Of a stretch of DNA of 64,000 nt, positions 26,287 through 34,742 are shown one piece after another. The stretch comes from Myroides odoratimimus (GTDB lineage: Bacteria > Bacteroidota > Bacteroidia > Flavobacteriales > Flavobacteriaceae): positions 309,485-373,484 of the forward strand of contig NZ_JACAKB010000001.1 in assembly GCF_030326305.1 (NCBI RefSeq), written 5' to 3'. The notes below the pieces were generated by a model, which saw only the letters and a program-made list of their open reading frames with translations, did no database searches and was not told the origin of the DNA. The number at the start of each line of letters is the position of its first letter. Within the stretch, counting starts at the first letter, position 1. The position numbers and the translations under genes are program-made.

Positions 26287-26563
26287 ACTATTAAATTTTA
26301 AATTAATTATGGAGCCACAATTGGTAATGGCTTAGCGAGCGCAAGAAGCAACGCAATAAAGCGAAGACTTTAGTCAAGCATTTATGGGGGAATTTCTTGT
26401 TAGCGAACCGCTGGGCATTGCCTAACTTTGTGCAATTATTAATAAAAAATAAACTATAATTAATGTATAAATAATACCCAAGCTCAGTAATTGCTTTTAC
26501 AATACTATCTAAAAAAGAAAAAGGTAGAATACCGTCCATAGTAATTCTACCTTTTTTTATTGT
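26287..26563 (-). other. Non-coding leader of the radC-like gene
   Basis: This stretch has more G and C than its neighbours and contains phrases that can pair, such as GGCATTGCC (about 26413-26421) with GGTAATGGC (26322-26330), and repeated TTAGCGA (26333-26339 and 26401-26407). A 78-codon frame over it (26303-26539) lacks protein-like composition and I do not accept it. A structured leader RNA or a replication-related site would fit; nothing proves either. Confidence 0.3.
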
Positions 26564-26881
26564 TTATATCCAATGATAGGATTTATCTTTTCTGTTTTGA
26601 TAACAAAGCATATCTTCTTTTCTAAGTTCTGGAAAAAATCTAATGGCTCTTTCAATAGCGTAATTAGGTAAGAACTTAATCTCCTTACATATTGTAAGAA
26701 GCACTTTTTCTTTGCTATACAACCGAACGATTTCATCTATTTCACTCTGATCGCCACGTTCAATTACACGTACTATAATGGGAATATATGCTTTCTGATA
26801 ATCAAGCTTATTAATGTCAGTGTCCCAAAATAATTGAGTTCCTAAAGTTGAAATATCAGTTAGTTTTTGTTCTTTTTTCAT
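26564..26881 (-). CDS. DUF6922-like protein, likely antitoxin partner
   Basis: This 105-residue protein starts LTDISTLGTQLFWDTDINKL, in agreement with the short family found beside AbiEii-type nucleotidyltransferases in Bacteroidota. It is helical, soluble and acidic-to-neutral, and in its family it probably acts as DNA-binding antitoxin. Here it follows the toxin gene by 39 bases, the reverse of the more common order. My recognition of the family is from memory of its N-terminus. Confidence 0.55.
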   Translation of the reverse strand: MKKEQKLTDISTLGTQLFWDTDINKLDYQKAYIPIIVRVIERGDQSEIDEIVRLYSKEKVLLTICKEIKFLPNYAIERAIRFFPELRKEDMLCYQNRKDKSYHWI

Positions 26882-26920
26882 ATTATAAATATAATGATTT
26901 TATGAAGGTTAAGCAACTGT

Positions 26921-27604
26921 TTATCTGCGTATTCCTCTTTTTCTAACATGTTGCTCTATTTTTTTATCGGGTTCTAAATCGAATTTAAAAGAGGGATTTG
27001 CAACAGCTTTTTCTAAACGTTCTTTCATTGTACCCCAATTACTTTCTTTTCCATGCATCAAGGTAACCTCAAAATCTCGATAGATATTCTCATAAAAAGT
27101 TAATGCATAGGATGCTAATGCTGTATTACCATTATACTTGTTTTTATAAGCATCTAAATAGGTTTGCAAAGGATTGTGCTCTAAAAGAAAATACATATCA
27201 ACAAAGTCTTTGATACGTGTTCCGCTTTGAAAAATAGCATGAAGTTTCATTGCTCCAATATCTTCCAGTGAAGCTAATCGTACATTATCTATATGCAATA
27301 CTTCTTTTTGTAAAGGGTATTTATGTGCAATAATGTCTACTTTAACCTGATTGATATCCATTAAGATAGTATTGTTAAACATTTCCTTTACAGTGGCATT
27401 AAGTTTTTGTTTTAAATGTTTTGAGATCGATTTATAATCAAAATCTTTGGTCGAAAATAGGTCTATATCAATACTAATTCGATGACCTATCTGTAGACTT
27501 AATGCGGTTCCCCCTACAAGAATAAAATCTTTTAATTTTTCATCTTGCATAAGCTTTTGAAGTAAATCCCAAAGCTCATTGATAACGGTGTCTTTATGTA
27601 ACAT
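26921..27604 (-). CDS. AbiEii/AbiGii-type nucleotidyltransferase, likely toxin
   Basis: The nucleotidyltransferase signature is clear: VGGTALSLQIGHRISIDIDL at residues 26-45, with Gly-Gly and the Asp-x-Asp metal pair. A third acidic residue lies in INQVKVDIIAH (about 98), and LEDIGAMKLHAI (about 125) is also typical. AbiEii toxins transfer nucleotides to RNA targets and cause growth arrest, in type IV toxin-antitoxin or abortive infection systems. Together with the gene behind it this looks like a defence or stabilisation module of the mobile element. Confidence 0.8.
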   Translation of the reverse strand: MLHKDTVINELWDLLQKLMQDEKLKDFILVGGTALSLQIGHRISIDIDLFSTKDFDYKSISKHLKQKLNATVKEMFNNTILMDINQVKVDIIAHKYPLQKEVLHIDNVRLASLEDIGAMKLHAIFQSGTRIKDFVDMYFLLEHNPLQTYLDAYKNKYNGNTALASYALTFYENIYRDFEVTLMHGKESNWGTMKERLEKAVANPSFKFDLEPDKKIEQHVRKRGIRR

Positions 27605-27691
27605 AATTTAAAATTTTTCAGAAAAGTATTCCTGAAAAACTCCCATGTTATGTTATTGACTCCCTATGGAGTTATTTGGCTTTATAATGCA

Positions 27692-27724
27692 CAAAAAAAG
27701 CCTAATCGAAAGATTAAGCTTTTA
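27692..27724 (-). terminator. Terminator of the XRE regulator gene
   Basis: TAATC-GAAA-GATTA with flanking AAAGC/GCTTT and one mismatch, ending in a T-run on the minus strand, 18 bases past the regulator gene. It separates it from the nucleotidyltransferase gene. Confidence 0.75.
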
Positions 27725-27741
27725 TAATATCTTGAGTAATG

Positions 27742-28137
27742 TTATTTTTTATCTTCTATTATCTTCTCTAATTTTTCAATCATCTCTTTTTGTTGTTGCA
27801 ACATACGCTCATATAATTCAATCATTTTATCAATTGGATTGAAATTTGGCTGATAATTAAAAAAAGAAGGTTGTTGACAATTTTCAAATGAGACAGAATT
27901 AGATATCATATTAATCGCTTGCTGTTCATCAAAATTCTCAAATGCTTCAACAGGTATGTTAAGTACCTTAGAAATCTGTAGTAGTAGAGAATTATCAATT
28001 ATCTCTTTCTGTTCTAAAACAGATATCTTCTTTTGATTCCAATCTTCTCCTAAGTCAAAAGCAAGAACTTCTTGTTTGATTCCAAGCATTTCTCTAAAAC
28101 GTTTTACGTTTCTTCCTTGATGTATTTTATGTTCCAT
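27742..28137 (-). CDS. XRE-family regulator with C-terminal coiled coil
   Basis: This 131-residue protein has an N-terminal Cro/C1-type helix-turn-helix (RNVKRFREMLGIKQEVLAFD, then QKKISVLEQKE) and a long charged helix at the C-terminus (about 95-131) likely to dimerise. Such regulators are frequent in Bacteroidota integrative elements. It is divergent from the 53-codon gene and the recombinase, and may control them and itself (inference). Confidence 0.8.
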   Translation of the reverse strand: MEHKIHQGRNVKRFREMLGIKQEVLAFDLGEDWNQKKISVLEQKEIIDNSLLLQISKVLNIPVEAFENFDEQQAINMISNSVSFENCQQPSFFNYQPNFNPIDKMIELYERMLQQQKEMIEKLEKIIEDKK

Positions 28138-28343
28138 AATTGATTAGCAGAATTAAGCAGGCTCAAAAGAAAGCCAAAGATTAAAAAAGATTGAAAGGTA
28201 AAGTTATAAAATATCCTGTAAGAATAGAAATTTAATTCGGCTTCGTGAAATAAGGGTACAGTATAGCACCAAGTACGACCTATGATTGCCAAAAAATCAT
28301 ACTGAGATAATCCACTGGCTATTTTTCAGTAAAAGGTAACATT

Positions 28344-28505
28344 ATGAGAACAAAACTTGAAATTCCGAAAATTCCAATAGAAGAGGGAAGGACTTACTTT
28401 GAGAAAGAGGGAATAGATTTAACAGAAGAAGAAACAGCTATTGTATTGGAGTTTTTGTACACATTAACACGCTTTGTGTTTAAGGAATACTTTGATATAG
28501 AGTAA
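28344..28505 (+). CDS. Small 53-residue protein upstream of the recombinase
   Basis: The frame ATG 28344 to TAA 28503-28505 encodes an acidic little protein with a basic start (MRTKLEIPKIPIEEG) and a helical tail rich in Phe, Leu and Glu (LEFLYTLTRFVFKEYF). It begins 207 bases from the XRE start and 61 bases before the recombinase, on the recombinase strand. Composition and position look like a real gene, perhaps a small regulator or recombination directionality factor, but I recognise no motif. Confidence 0.5.
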   Translation: MRTKLEIPKIPIEEGRTYFEKEGIDLTEEETAIVLEFLYTLTRFVFKEYFDIE

Positions 28506-28566
28506 GTTATTTGTATATTTATACACTTCCAACCAAAACAATTGTGTCAAATTAAATAATTAACCT

Positions 28567-30144
28567 ATGAAAATAGCAGATTTGTATATCCGTGTTTCAA
28601 CGGATGAGCAAGCTGATAAAGGTTATTCTCAAAGAGATCAAGAAGAGCGACTTCGACGCTTTTGCCAATCAAACGATATTCAAGTAGGCAAGGTTATCTT
28701 AGAGGATCATTCAGCTAAAAGTTTTAATCGTCCCTCTTGGATTGCATTAATGAAAGAATTGCGTAAGCGAAGCAATAAAACCAACTTGTTGTTATTTACC
28801 AAGTGGGATCGGTTTAGTCGTAACGCTGGTGATGCGTATCAAATGCTTAGTGAATTAACCAAATTAGGCATCGAATTACAAGCTATTGAACAACCCTTAG
28901 ATTTATCTATTCCCGAAAATAAAATAATGCTTGCGATTTACTTAGCGGCTCCAGAGGTAGAGAATGACCGTAGAGCACTTAATGTATATCACGGTATGAG
29001 AAGAGCTAAGAGGGAGGGAAGGTTGATGGGTAAAGCTCCCTTTGGATATATAAATAGGAGTAAAGAGGATGGAACAAAGTATATCGCTGTAAAGGAATTA
29101 GAAGCTAAAGCGTTAGTTTGGGCTTTTGAAGAAATTGCCAAGGGATTATTAGCCGCTAATCAGATACGCTTAGAGATGAATAAGTTTAGTCCTCGTAGCC
29201 TTAGTAAGAGTGCTTTTCACGTAGCGATTCGCAATCCTTTATATTGTGGAAAGATATTTATACCTAAGCACAAAGACGAAGAAGCTCACTTTGTCGATGG
29301 ACTACACGAAGCATTAATCACAACAGAATTGTTTGATAATGTTCAAGAAGTATTAGATGGAAAAGTAAGAAAGGAACTACCAAACACAAAAGTATTATCA
29401 GATGAGAATTTACCACTAAGGGGATTTTTAGTTTGTCCTAAGTGTAGTAGAAACTTAACAGGTAGTTTATCAAAGGGTAGAAACAACAGTTATTATTACT
29501 ATCACTGTATAGGCTCATGTGGGTTTAGACATAGTGCAAGCAAGGCAAACTTAATATTTGAAGAGGGATTACATCAATTACAATTAAACGAGGCATTTTT
29601 AATCCGTTTAAAGAAACATTTGTTAGATACCTATAACAAGATATTAAAGAATCCAATTGATCAAAAGAAAACACTGCTAAATGAGATAGAAAGAATAAAC
29701 GCTCAACTTAGTATGGCAAGAACAAAATTATTAAGTGGAACACTTGATGATGAGGATTATCTTGAAATCAAAAAATCGAATAAAGCAGAACTTGAAGTGT
29801 TAGAAACACAATTAATGAAAGAGAATAGCAAGGTAAAGATTGACATTAATAAAATATTGAACAAAGCAATAGAAGTAATTGCAAACATAGGTACACTCTA
29901 CGCTCAGGCAGATATATCAATGAAAAGAAGAATAATAGGTTCAATCTTTCCAGAGAAAGTAGTTTTTGATGGGAAAATTTATCGAACCGATAGAATTAAT
30001 GTTTTAGTAAGGTCTATCCTGTTGATAAATAATGAAATAGCTGAAAATGAAAACGGGAGAAATGAACAAAAAATTCAATTCTCCCGTTTAGTACTCAAGG
30101 CGGGACTTGAACCCGCACGGGCATTACTACCCACTGGATTTTAA
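28567..30144 (+). CDS. Large serine recombinase (integrase) of the element
   Basis: The resolvase domain starts at once: YIRVS holds the nucleophile Ser (residue 11), with DRFSRN later. The recombinase domain follows (about 155-260). A zinc ribbon is at about 290-320 (CPKC, then HCIGSCGFRH). A coiled coil (about 355-420) and a short end come last. It catalyses integration and, with a partner, excision. The last 15 codons (after VL at GTA CTC, 30091-30096) are antisense to tRNA-Leu, and the TAA lies over its anticodon loop, so this C-terminus is provided by the host site. The element's own C-terminus seems to lie at 16253-16321. Confidence 0.9.
   Translation: MKIADLYIRVSTDEQADKGYSQRDQEERLRRFCQSNDIQVGKVILEDHSAKSFNRPSWIALMKELRKRSNKTNLLLFTKWDRFSRNAGDAYQMLSELTKLGIELQAIEQPLDLSIPENKIMLAIYLAAPEVENDRRALNVYHGMRRAKREGRLMGKAPFGYINRSKEDGTKYIAVKELEAKALVWAFEEIAKGLLAANQIRLEMNKFSPRSLSKSAFHVAIRNPLYCGKIFIPKHKDEEAHFVDGLHEALITTELFDNVQEVLDGKVRKELPNTKVLSDENLPLRGFLVCPKCSRNLTGSLSKGRNNSYYYYHCIGSCGFRHSASKANLIFEEGLHQLQLNEAFLIRLKKHLLDTYNKILKNPIDQKKTLLNEIERINAQLSMARTKLLSGTLDDEDYLEIKKSNKAELEVLETQLMKENSKVKIDINKILNKAIEVIANIGTLYAQADISMKRRIIGSIFPEKVVFDGKIYRTDRINVLVRSILLINNEIAENENGRNEQKIQFSRLVLKAGLEPARALLPTGF
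30091..30096. other. Right attachment core (attR)
   Basis: GTACTC here matches 16247-16252. Right of it the tRNA sequence resumes, as AAGGCGGGAC, where other copies have GAGGCGGGAC. The one-base difference may be a mutation, an older variant of this copy, or a trace of recombination. Confidence 0.7.
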
Positions 30145-30177
30145 GTCCAGCGTGTCTACCACTTCCACCACTCGAGC
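30092..30177 (-). tRNA. tRNA-Leu(UAA), copy 1, carrying the element at its 3' end
   Basis: The 86-base cloverleaf has a long variable arm and anticodon loop CTTAAAA (anticodon TAA). Its 3' acceptor strand reads CTTGAGT instead of CTCGAGT, so one G-C pair becomes G-T and the stem is kept. The last six bases are the attachment core, so integration rebuilds the gene. CCA is not encoded. Confidence 0.95.
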
Positions 30178-30217
30178 GTCTTCTGTAGACTGCGATACTA
30201 CTTCTGTATTGCGAGTG

Positions 30218-30248
30218 CAAATGTAGAATATTATTTTTTACTATACAA
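30218..30248 (-). promoter_or_regulatory. Promoter of tRNA-Leu copy 1
   Basis: On the minus strand TTG, 20 bases, then TACATTTG match the phylum's -33/-7 elements. The transcribed leader (GCACTCGCAATACAGAAG) is nearly the same in copy 2. Between here and 30485 there is no gene. Confidence 0.65.
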
Positions 30249-30485
30249 CTAATAAAATATGTTTTTATAAATAAAAAAGATTAGAATATTCTTGTTTGTT
30301 GATTAATAGGTGGTTATTGAGTGTTCTTTTTGAAAATAATTTAATAAGGAGGAATTGAATTCTAATCAAGCTTACTGATGTATTGGAATTAGTAAGGCGA
30401 AAGAGTGTTCGCTCTATGAAATCAACACTATTGTAGTATTGTGTTTTCTATCGGATGTCGATATTGAGATCAGGGTATATAAAAT

Positions 30486-30513
30486 AAAAAATCCCAAGCG
30501 TTAGCTTGGGATT
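30486..30513 (-). terminator. Terminator of tRNA-Leu copy 2
   Basis: AATCCCAAGC and GCTTGGGATT pair perfectly around GTTA, with a T-run on the minus strand, 5 bases past the tRNA. Confidence 0.9.
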
Positions 30514-30518
30514 CTTTG

Positions 30519-30604
30519 TACTCGAGGCGGGACTTGAACCCGCACGGGCATTACTACCCACTGGATTTTAAGTCCAGCGTGTCTACCACTTCCACCACTC
30601 GAGC
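30519..30604 (-). tRNA. tRNA-Leu(UAA), copy 2
   Basis: The 86 bases have anticodon TAA, long variable arm and standard CTCGAGT acceptor strand. It differs from copy 1 only in the acceptor base changed there. Confidence 0.95.
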
Positions 30605-30644
30605 GTCTTCTGTAGACTGCGATACTATTTCTGTATTGCGAGTG

Positions 30645-30675
30645 CAAAAATAGAGTATTGTTTTTTAGTGTGCAA
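30645..30675 (-). promoter_or_regulatory. Promoter of tRNA-Leu copy 2
   Basis: On the minus strand TTG, 20 bases, then TATTTTTG. The leader after it repeats that of copy 1, so promoter, leader and gene were duplicated together. The stretch up to 30956 holds no gene. Confidence 0.65.
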
Positions 30676-30956
30676 GAAAAACAGAGTGTTTTTTACTGAG
30701 AATTATTCTGTTTTGTTTTTCAGTTCTTCTAACTCATTTACTGTTAGTTTAATAAGTTTTGAATATATGTTTTTGCTAATCCCCTTTTACTAGTACAATG
30801 CCTATTTAGATTTTAAGCGTTATATAGAATTTGTTCTTTTTCATTAAAATATTGGAAAATTATATTTCACATGAACAGAGTAACGACTATTAGATTGATG
30901 TTAATAGAAGGGAAGGTCATAGGATGATCTAGTTGGCGAATATAACTTTTATAAAC

Positions 30957-30986
30957 AAAAAAAATCCCAAGCGTTAGCTTGGGATT
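30957..30986 (-). terminator. Terminator of tRNA-Leu copy 3
   Basis: Same hairpin as at 30486-30513 (CCCAAGC-GTTA-GCTTGGG) with a T-run on the minus strand. Confidence 0.9.
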
Positions 30987-30991
30987 CTTTG

Positions 30992-31077
30992 TACTCGAGG
31001 CGGGACTTGAACCCGCACGGGCATTACTACCCACTGGATTTTAAGTCCAGCGTGTCTACCACTTCCACCACTCGAGC
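30992..31077 (-). tRNA. tRNA-Leu(UAA), copy 3
   Basis: The 86 bases are identical to copy 2. The -7 element of its promoter is TATATTTG at 31121-31128 on the minus strand; its leader differs from those of copies 1 and 2. Confidence 0.95.
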
Positions 31078-31224
31078 TCAATTGGCATTGACTGCACACG
31101 TTTTTTCGTGATTGCGAGGGCAAATATAGAATGTTTTTCTATTAAATAAAAAGACTTTTTTTATTTTTTTTAAACGATTTTATGGAGTCCTGTAAATCAG
31201 TTTTTTATAAGAGCTAGATTATAC

Positions 31225-31596
31225 TTACTCCGTATCAAATATATCTTCTGAAGGGAAACTTCCAAAGATATCTAAAGATAAATCAAGTATCTCAGCGTTA
31301 GCAAAGTTTGATTTAATCTCGTCCATTGCCTTTTCAAATCTTAGTTCGGTATTGAATCTTCTACTGTTGGCATAGATCTTTTTATCTATTGCTAGTCTGA
31401 AGTAAGACTTACCTGATGGAGTTTTAAACTTAATGAAGTTTAGAGAATCATAGTTAGTTCTTAGAAATTCTATAGTAGAATGAATAGCTTCTACACTAGG
31501 ATACTCTACACTAGTCATTAATGTTTTACCTCTTCTGTGTTCAAAAGTGTACTTATACTTTCCGTTATCTTTTAAACTAATTACGAATGCACTCAT
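31225..31596 (-). CDS. DUF1508/YegP-like small protein
   Basis: This 123-residue protein starts FVISLKDNGKYKYTFEHRRGK and carries two similar strand-rich halves (second at about 60-80, SGKSYFRLAIDKKIYANSRR). That resembles the tandem DUF1508 layout of YegP-like proteins, whose role is unknown. The Asp/Phe-rich tail is extra. It lies between tRNA-Leu copies 3 and 4, and is probably transcribed on its own. Family assignment is from pattern only. Confidence 0.5.
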   Translation of the reverse strand: MSAFVISLKDNGKYKYTFEHRRGKTLMTSVEYPSVEAIHSTIEFLRTNYDSLNFIKFKTPSGKSYFRLAIDKKIYANSRRFNTELRFEKAMDEIKSNFANAEILDLSLDIFGSFPSEDIFDTE

Positions 31597-31670
31597 ATCA
31601 ATTAAGAAACAAAATTAAAGAAATTTACTTTTACAGAAATATCTAAGGGGATGACATTTCTAAAGGGGAC

Positions 31671-31702
31671 AAAAAAAAATCCCAAGCGTTAACTTGGGAT
31701 TT
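31671..31702 (-). terminator. Terminator of tRNA-Leu copy 4
   Basis: AATCCCAAG and CTTGGGATT pair around CGTTAA, with a T-run on the minus strand. Its loop matches the orphan terminator at 16214 and differs from the GTTA loops of copies 2 and 3. Confidence 0.9.
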
Positions 31703-31704
31703 TG

Positions 31705-31790
31705 TACTCGAGGCGGGACTTGAACCCGCACGGGCATTACTACCCACTGGATTTTAAGTCCAGCGTGTCTACCACTTCCACCACTCGAGC
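31705..31790 (-). tRNA. tRNA-Leu(UAA), copy 4
   Basis: The 86 bases have anticodon TAA. It lies 9 bases downstream of tRNA-Gly on the same strand and is most likely co-transcribed with it. Confidence 0.95.
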
Positions 31791-31799
31791 ATGATGTAG

Positions 31800-31872
31800 A
31801 GCGAAAAACGGGGTTCGAACCCGCGACCTCAACCTTGGCAAGGTTGCGCTCTACCAACTGAGCTATTTTCGC
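31800..31872 (-). tRNA. tRNA-Gly(GCC)
   Basis: The 73-base cloverleaf has acceptor GCGAAAA/TTTTCGC, anticodon loop TTGCCAA (anticodon GCC) and a normal T arm GGTTCGAAC. CCA is not encoded. Confidence 0.96.
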
Positions 31873-31917
31873 ATAATGTTTTTTAAGAACTTCGCTTTAC
31901 TTCTGTATTACGAGTGC

Positions 31918-31947
31918 AAATATAGAACGTTTTTTTGTTTATCCAAA
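31918..31947 (-). promoter_or_regulatory. Promoter of the tRNA-Gly/tRNA-Leu pair
   Basis: On the minus strand TTTG, 18 bases, then TATATTTG, close to consensus. The leader CACTCGTAATACAGAAG resembles those of the tRNA-Leu copies. Confidence 0.7.
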
Positions 31948-32033
31948 TAAAAAATGACTAAAAAAGAAAGATATTTTTTAACTCATTGATTTACAAAGCC
32001 TGTGTTCATGCCTTTTTACAAAGGTTTTTGTTT

Positions 32034-32068
32034 AAAAAGTGAAAGGAAGCTCATTCGAGCTTCCTTCT
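32034..32068 (-). terminator. Terminator of mutS
   Basis: GAAGGAAGCTCGAATGAGCTTCC-type hairpin on the minus strand with a T-run (32034-32038), directly after the mutS stop. Confidence 0.85.
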
Positions 32069-32073
32069 CTATA

Positions 32074-34671
32074 TTACTTTAGTTTTTTCTTTAACTCATT
32101 TATCTTCATAATCGCTTCTATTGGTGTGATATTATTGACGTCTATAGCAAGGATATCTTCTTTTAATTCTTCTAATAGAGGATCATCTAGATTAAAGAAA
32201 CTTAGTTGTAGATCATTTTCTACTGCTTTCAGCGGTTGCTGATCTTTAGCATGTCCTTTCTCTAGTTGCTTTAACATCTTTTCTGCACGTTTTAGCACTG
32301 TGTTAGGCATACCTGCCATCTTAGCTACATGGATACCAAAACTGTGTGCACTACCACCAGGTACTAGTTTTCTCAAGAATAGCACATTGTCTTTAAGCTC
32401 TTTGACAGAGACATTATAGTTCTTTATTCCGTCGAAGTTTTGAGACATATCATTCAGCTCGTGATAGTGAGTAGCGAATAGTGTCTTAGGCTTACCAGGA
32501 TGCTGATGTAGATACTCTGCGATAGCCCAGGCTATAGAGATACCATCGTAGGTACTTGTACCTCGTCCGATTTCGTCTAAAAGGACTAAACTTCTATCTG
32601 ATATATTATTTAGGATAGAGGCTGTCTCATTCATCTCCACCATGAAGGTAGATTCTCCCATCGAGATATTATCAGATGCCCCCACACGTGTGAATATCTT
32701 ATCTACTGGTCCCATGCGTACTTCTCTAGCAGGGACAAAACTACCCATCTGAGCTAACAGTACGATAAGTGCTGTCTGTCTAAGGATAGCAGACTTACCA
32801 GACATATTAGGCCCAGTGATCATGATGATCTGTTGTTCCTTATTGTTCAGATAGACATCATTCGTGATATAAGGTGTGTCATACGCTAGCTGTTTCTCGA
32901 TCACAGGGTGACGGCCATCTTTTATATCTAGTTCATAAGAGTCGTCTATCAGTGGTCTTACATAGTTATTCTCAATAGCCTGCTGTGCGAAAGAGCTCAG
33001 ACAGTCTAGCTGTGCGATAAGATTAGCATTTAGCTGTACAGGTTTGATATATTGAGCGCACCAAGCTACGAACTGTTCGAATAATTCGTTCTCTAGCTTA
33101 TAGATTTTCTCTTCTGCACCTAGTATTTTAGTCTCGTATTCTTTTAATTCTTCTGTGATGTAACGCTCTGCATTCACGAGTGTCTGCTTCCTAATCCACT
33201 CAGCAGGTACTTTGTTTTTATGCGTATTACGCACTTCGATATAGTAGCCGAACACGTTGTTAAACGATATTTTAAGCGATGGAATACCTGTTTTCTCACT
33301 CTCTCTAACCTCCATAGCTTCTAGTAACTCTTTACCAGAAGTAGATATTTTGCGCAGTTCGTCTAACTCTGGGTGTACACCTTCTGCTATAGCATTTCCT
33401 TTTGCTATAGCTACAGGAGCATCTGCACTTATGGTAGTTCTAATCTTTTCTCTTAGTAGCTCACACCCATGTAGTGTATTCCCCATTTGTTTTAGAGAAT
33501 CATTACTACTTTTTTGGGCAGTCTCCTTGATTGGAATAATAGCATCTAACGAATCATTTAGGTAGATTAGCTCTCTAGGAGATACCTTACCAGTAGCGAT
33601 CTTAGAGATTAATCGTTCTAGGTCTGATATCTTCTTTATTTGGGTTTGGAAGAGTGTCAGGAGTTCACTGTTCTCTTTTAGTATCTCTACGATATTATGT
33701 CTATCCGTAATCTTTTTAGTATCCTTAAGAGGTAACGCTAGCCAACGCTTCAGTAGACGACCTCCCATAGGAGATAAGGTCTTATCTATCACGTCTAATA
33801 GCGTTATCGCATTTAGGTTAGCACTGTTGTATAGCTCTAAGTTTCTGATCGTAAAACGATCCATCCACACATACGCATCTTCAGCGATACGCTGTATATT
33901 AGAGATATGTTCTAGTCTAGTATGCTGTGTCTCTGACAGGTAATATAGTATCGCTCCACAAGCTATCGTCCCTTCTACTAAATCTTCTACCCCAAAACCT
34001 TTTAGGGAATTAGTTTTAAAATGAGTGGTCAAAGACTCAAAGGCAAAGTCTGTCTTGAATACCCAGTCATCTAGTAAGAATAGATTATAAGTAGTCCCGT
34101 AGTTCTGTAAGAAGTGTGTCTTATTACTCTTCTGTACAAGGATCTCACTAGGGGCAAAGTTCTGTAATAGTTTATCTATATAATCTTGATCTCCTTCAGT
34201 AGTCAAAAATTCTCCTGTAGAAACATCTAAGAATGATATACCGATTGTCTTTTTAGCAAAGTGTATTGCACATAAGAAGTTGTTAGATTTAGAATGTAAT
34301 ACTTCATCATTTAGGGCAACACCAGGTGTTACTAATTCAGTAACTCCTCTTTTGACAATAGTTTTAGTTGTCTTAGGGTCTTCTAGCTGGTCACAGATAG
34401 CTACTCTTAGTCCAGCTTTGACTAACTTAGGTAGGTATACATTAATCGAGTGATGAGGAAAACCTGCTAATTCTGTTTCACTAGCTGTACCTGCACTTCG
34501 TTTGGTTAATGTAATGCCTAATATTTTAGATGCTCTGACAGCGTCTTCACCGAATGTCTCGTAAAAATCTCCTACGCGAAATAATAGACAAGCATCAGGA
34601 TACTTGGCTTTTATATCGTTGTATTGTTTCATTAATGGAGTTTCCTTAGGTGCTTTCGCTTTAGCAGTCAT
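32074..34671 (-). CDS. mutS: DNA mismatch repair protein MutS
   Basis: This 865-residue protein binds base mismatches and starts repair with MutL. The mismatch-reading Phe-x-Glu is in [13 protein letters not shown] (about residues 33-45). The Walker A motif is [13 protein letters not shown] and Walker B is [17 protein letters not shown], near 615-700. Length is typical of MutS1. It is a single gene with its own terminator; the ATG at 34671 follows a short AT-rich gap. Confidence 0.97.
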   Translation of the reverse strand: MTAKAKAPKETPLMKQYNDIKAKYPDACLLFRVGDFYETFGEDAVRASKILGITLTKRSAGTASETELAGFPHHSINVYLPKLVKAGLRVAICDQLEDPKTTKTIVKRGVTELVTPGVALNDEVLHSKSNNFLCAIHFAKKTIGISFLDVSTGEFLTTEGDQDYIDKLLQNFAPSEILVQKSNKTHFLQNYGTTYNLFLLDDWVFKTDFAFESLTTHFKTNSLKGFGVEDLVEGTIACGAILYYLSETQHTRLEHISNIQRIAEDAYVWMDRFTIRNLELYNSANLNAITLLDVIDKTLSPMGGRLLKRWLALPLKDTKKITDRHNIVEILKENSELLTLFQTQIKKISDLERLISKIATGKVSPRELIYLNDSLDAIIPIKETAQKSSNDSLKQMGNTLHGCELLREKIRTTISADAPVAIAKGNAIAEGVHPELDELRKISTSGKELLEAMEVRESEKTGIPSLKISFNNVFGYYIEVRNTHKNKVPAEWIRKQTLVNAERYITEELKEYETKILGAEEKIYKLENELFEQFVAWCAQYIKPVQLNANLIAQLDCLSSFAQQAIENNYVRPLIDDSYELDIKDGRHPVIEKQLAYDTPYITNDVYLNNKEQQIIMITGPNMSGKSAILRQTALIVLLAQMGSFVPAREVRMGPVDKIFTRVGASDNISMGESTFMVEMNETASILNNISDRSLVLLDEIGRGTSTYDGISIAWAIAEYLHQHPGKPKTLFATHYHELNDMSQNFDGIKNYNVSVKELKDNVLFLRKLVPGGSAHSFGIHVAKMAGMPNTVLKRAEKMLKQLEKGHAKDQQPLKAVENDLQLSFFNLDDPLLEELKEDILAIDVNNITPIEAIMKINELKKKLK

Positions 34672-34742
34672 AATGTAGTTTTGTGTTTCAAATTACAAAT
34701 ATAACAGATACATTTTACAAACGCTATTTGCTTAATGAACTT

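Larger units (their letters stand above)
16247..30096. mobile_element. Serine-recombinase element of about 13.8 kb integrated at the 3' end of tRNA-Leu(UAA)
   Basis: The left junction is GTACTC at 16247-16252, preceded by a tRNA-Leu-type terminator. The right junction is GTACTC at 30091-30096, followed by a whole tRNA-Leu gene. In intact neighbours these two parts are contiguous (TTTGTACTCGAGGCGGG). One unit is about 13,844 bases. Cargo from left to right: 3' tail of the recombinase frame and terminator, drmB, drmA, drmE-like gene, hairpin-rich gene-free DNA, DUF3408, radC-like, DUF6922-like plus AbiEii-type pair, XRE regulator, a 53-codon gene and the recombinase. No relaxase, coupling protein or mating-pair genes remain, so it is not self-transmissible as seen. 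Confidence 0.8.

Noticed and set aside
26303-26539. 78-codon frame on the minus strand
   Set aside because: Composition is not protein-like and it covers the structured leader of the radC-like gene.
28104-28292. 62-codon frame upstream of the XRE gene
   Set aside because: It overlaps the XRE start and the likely promoter and has no sensible start or domain.
31660-31857. 65-codon frame on the minus strand
   Set aside because: It runs through tRNA-Leu copy 4 and most of tRNA-Gly; the protein is only the translation of the tRNAs.
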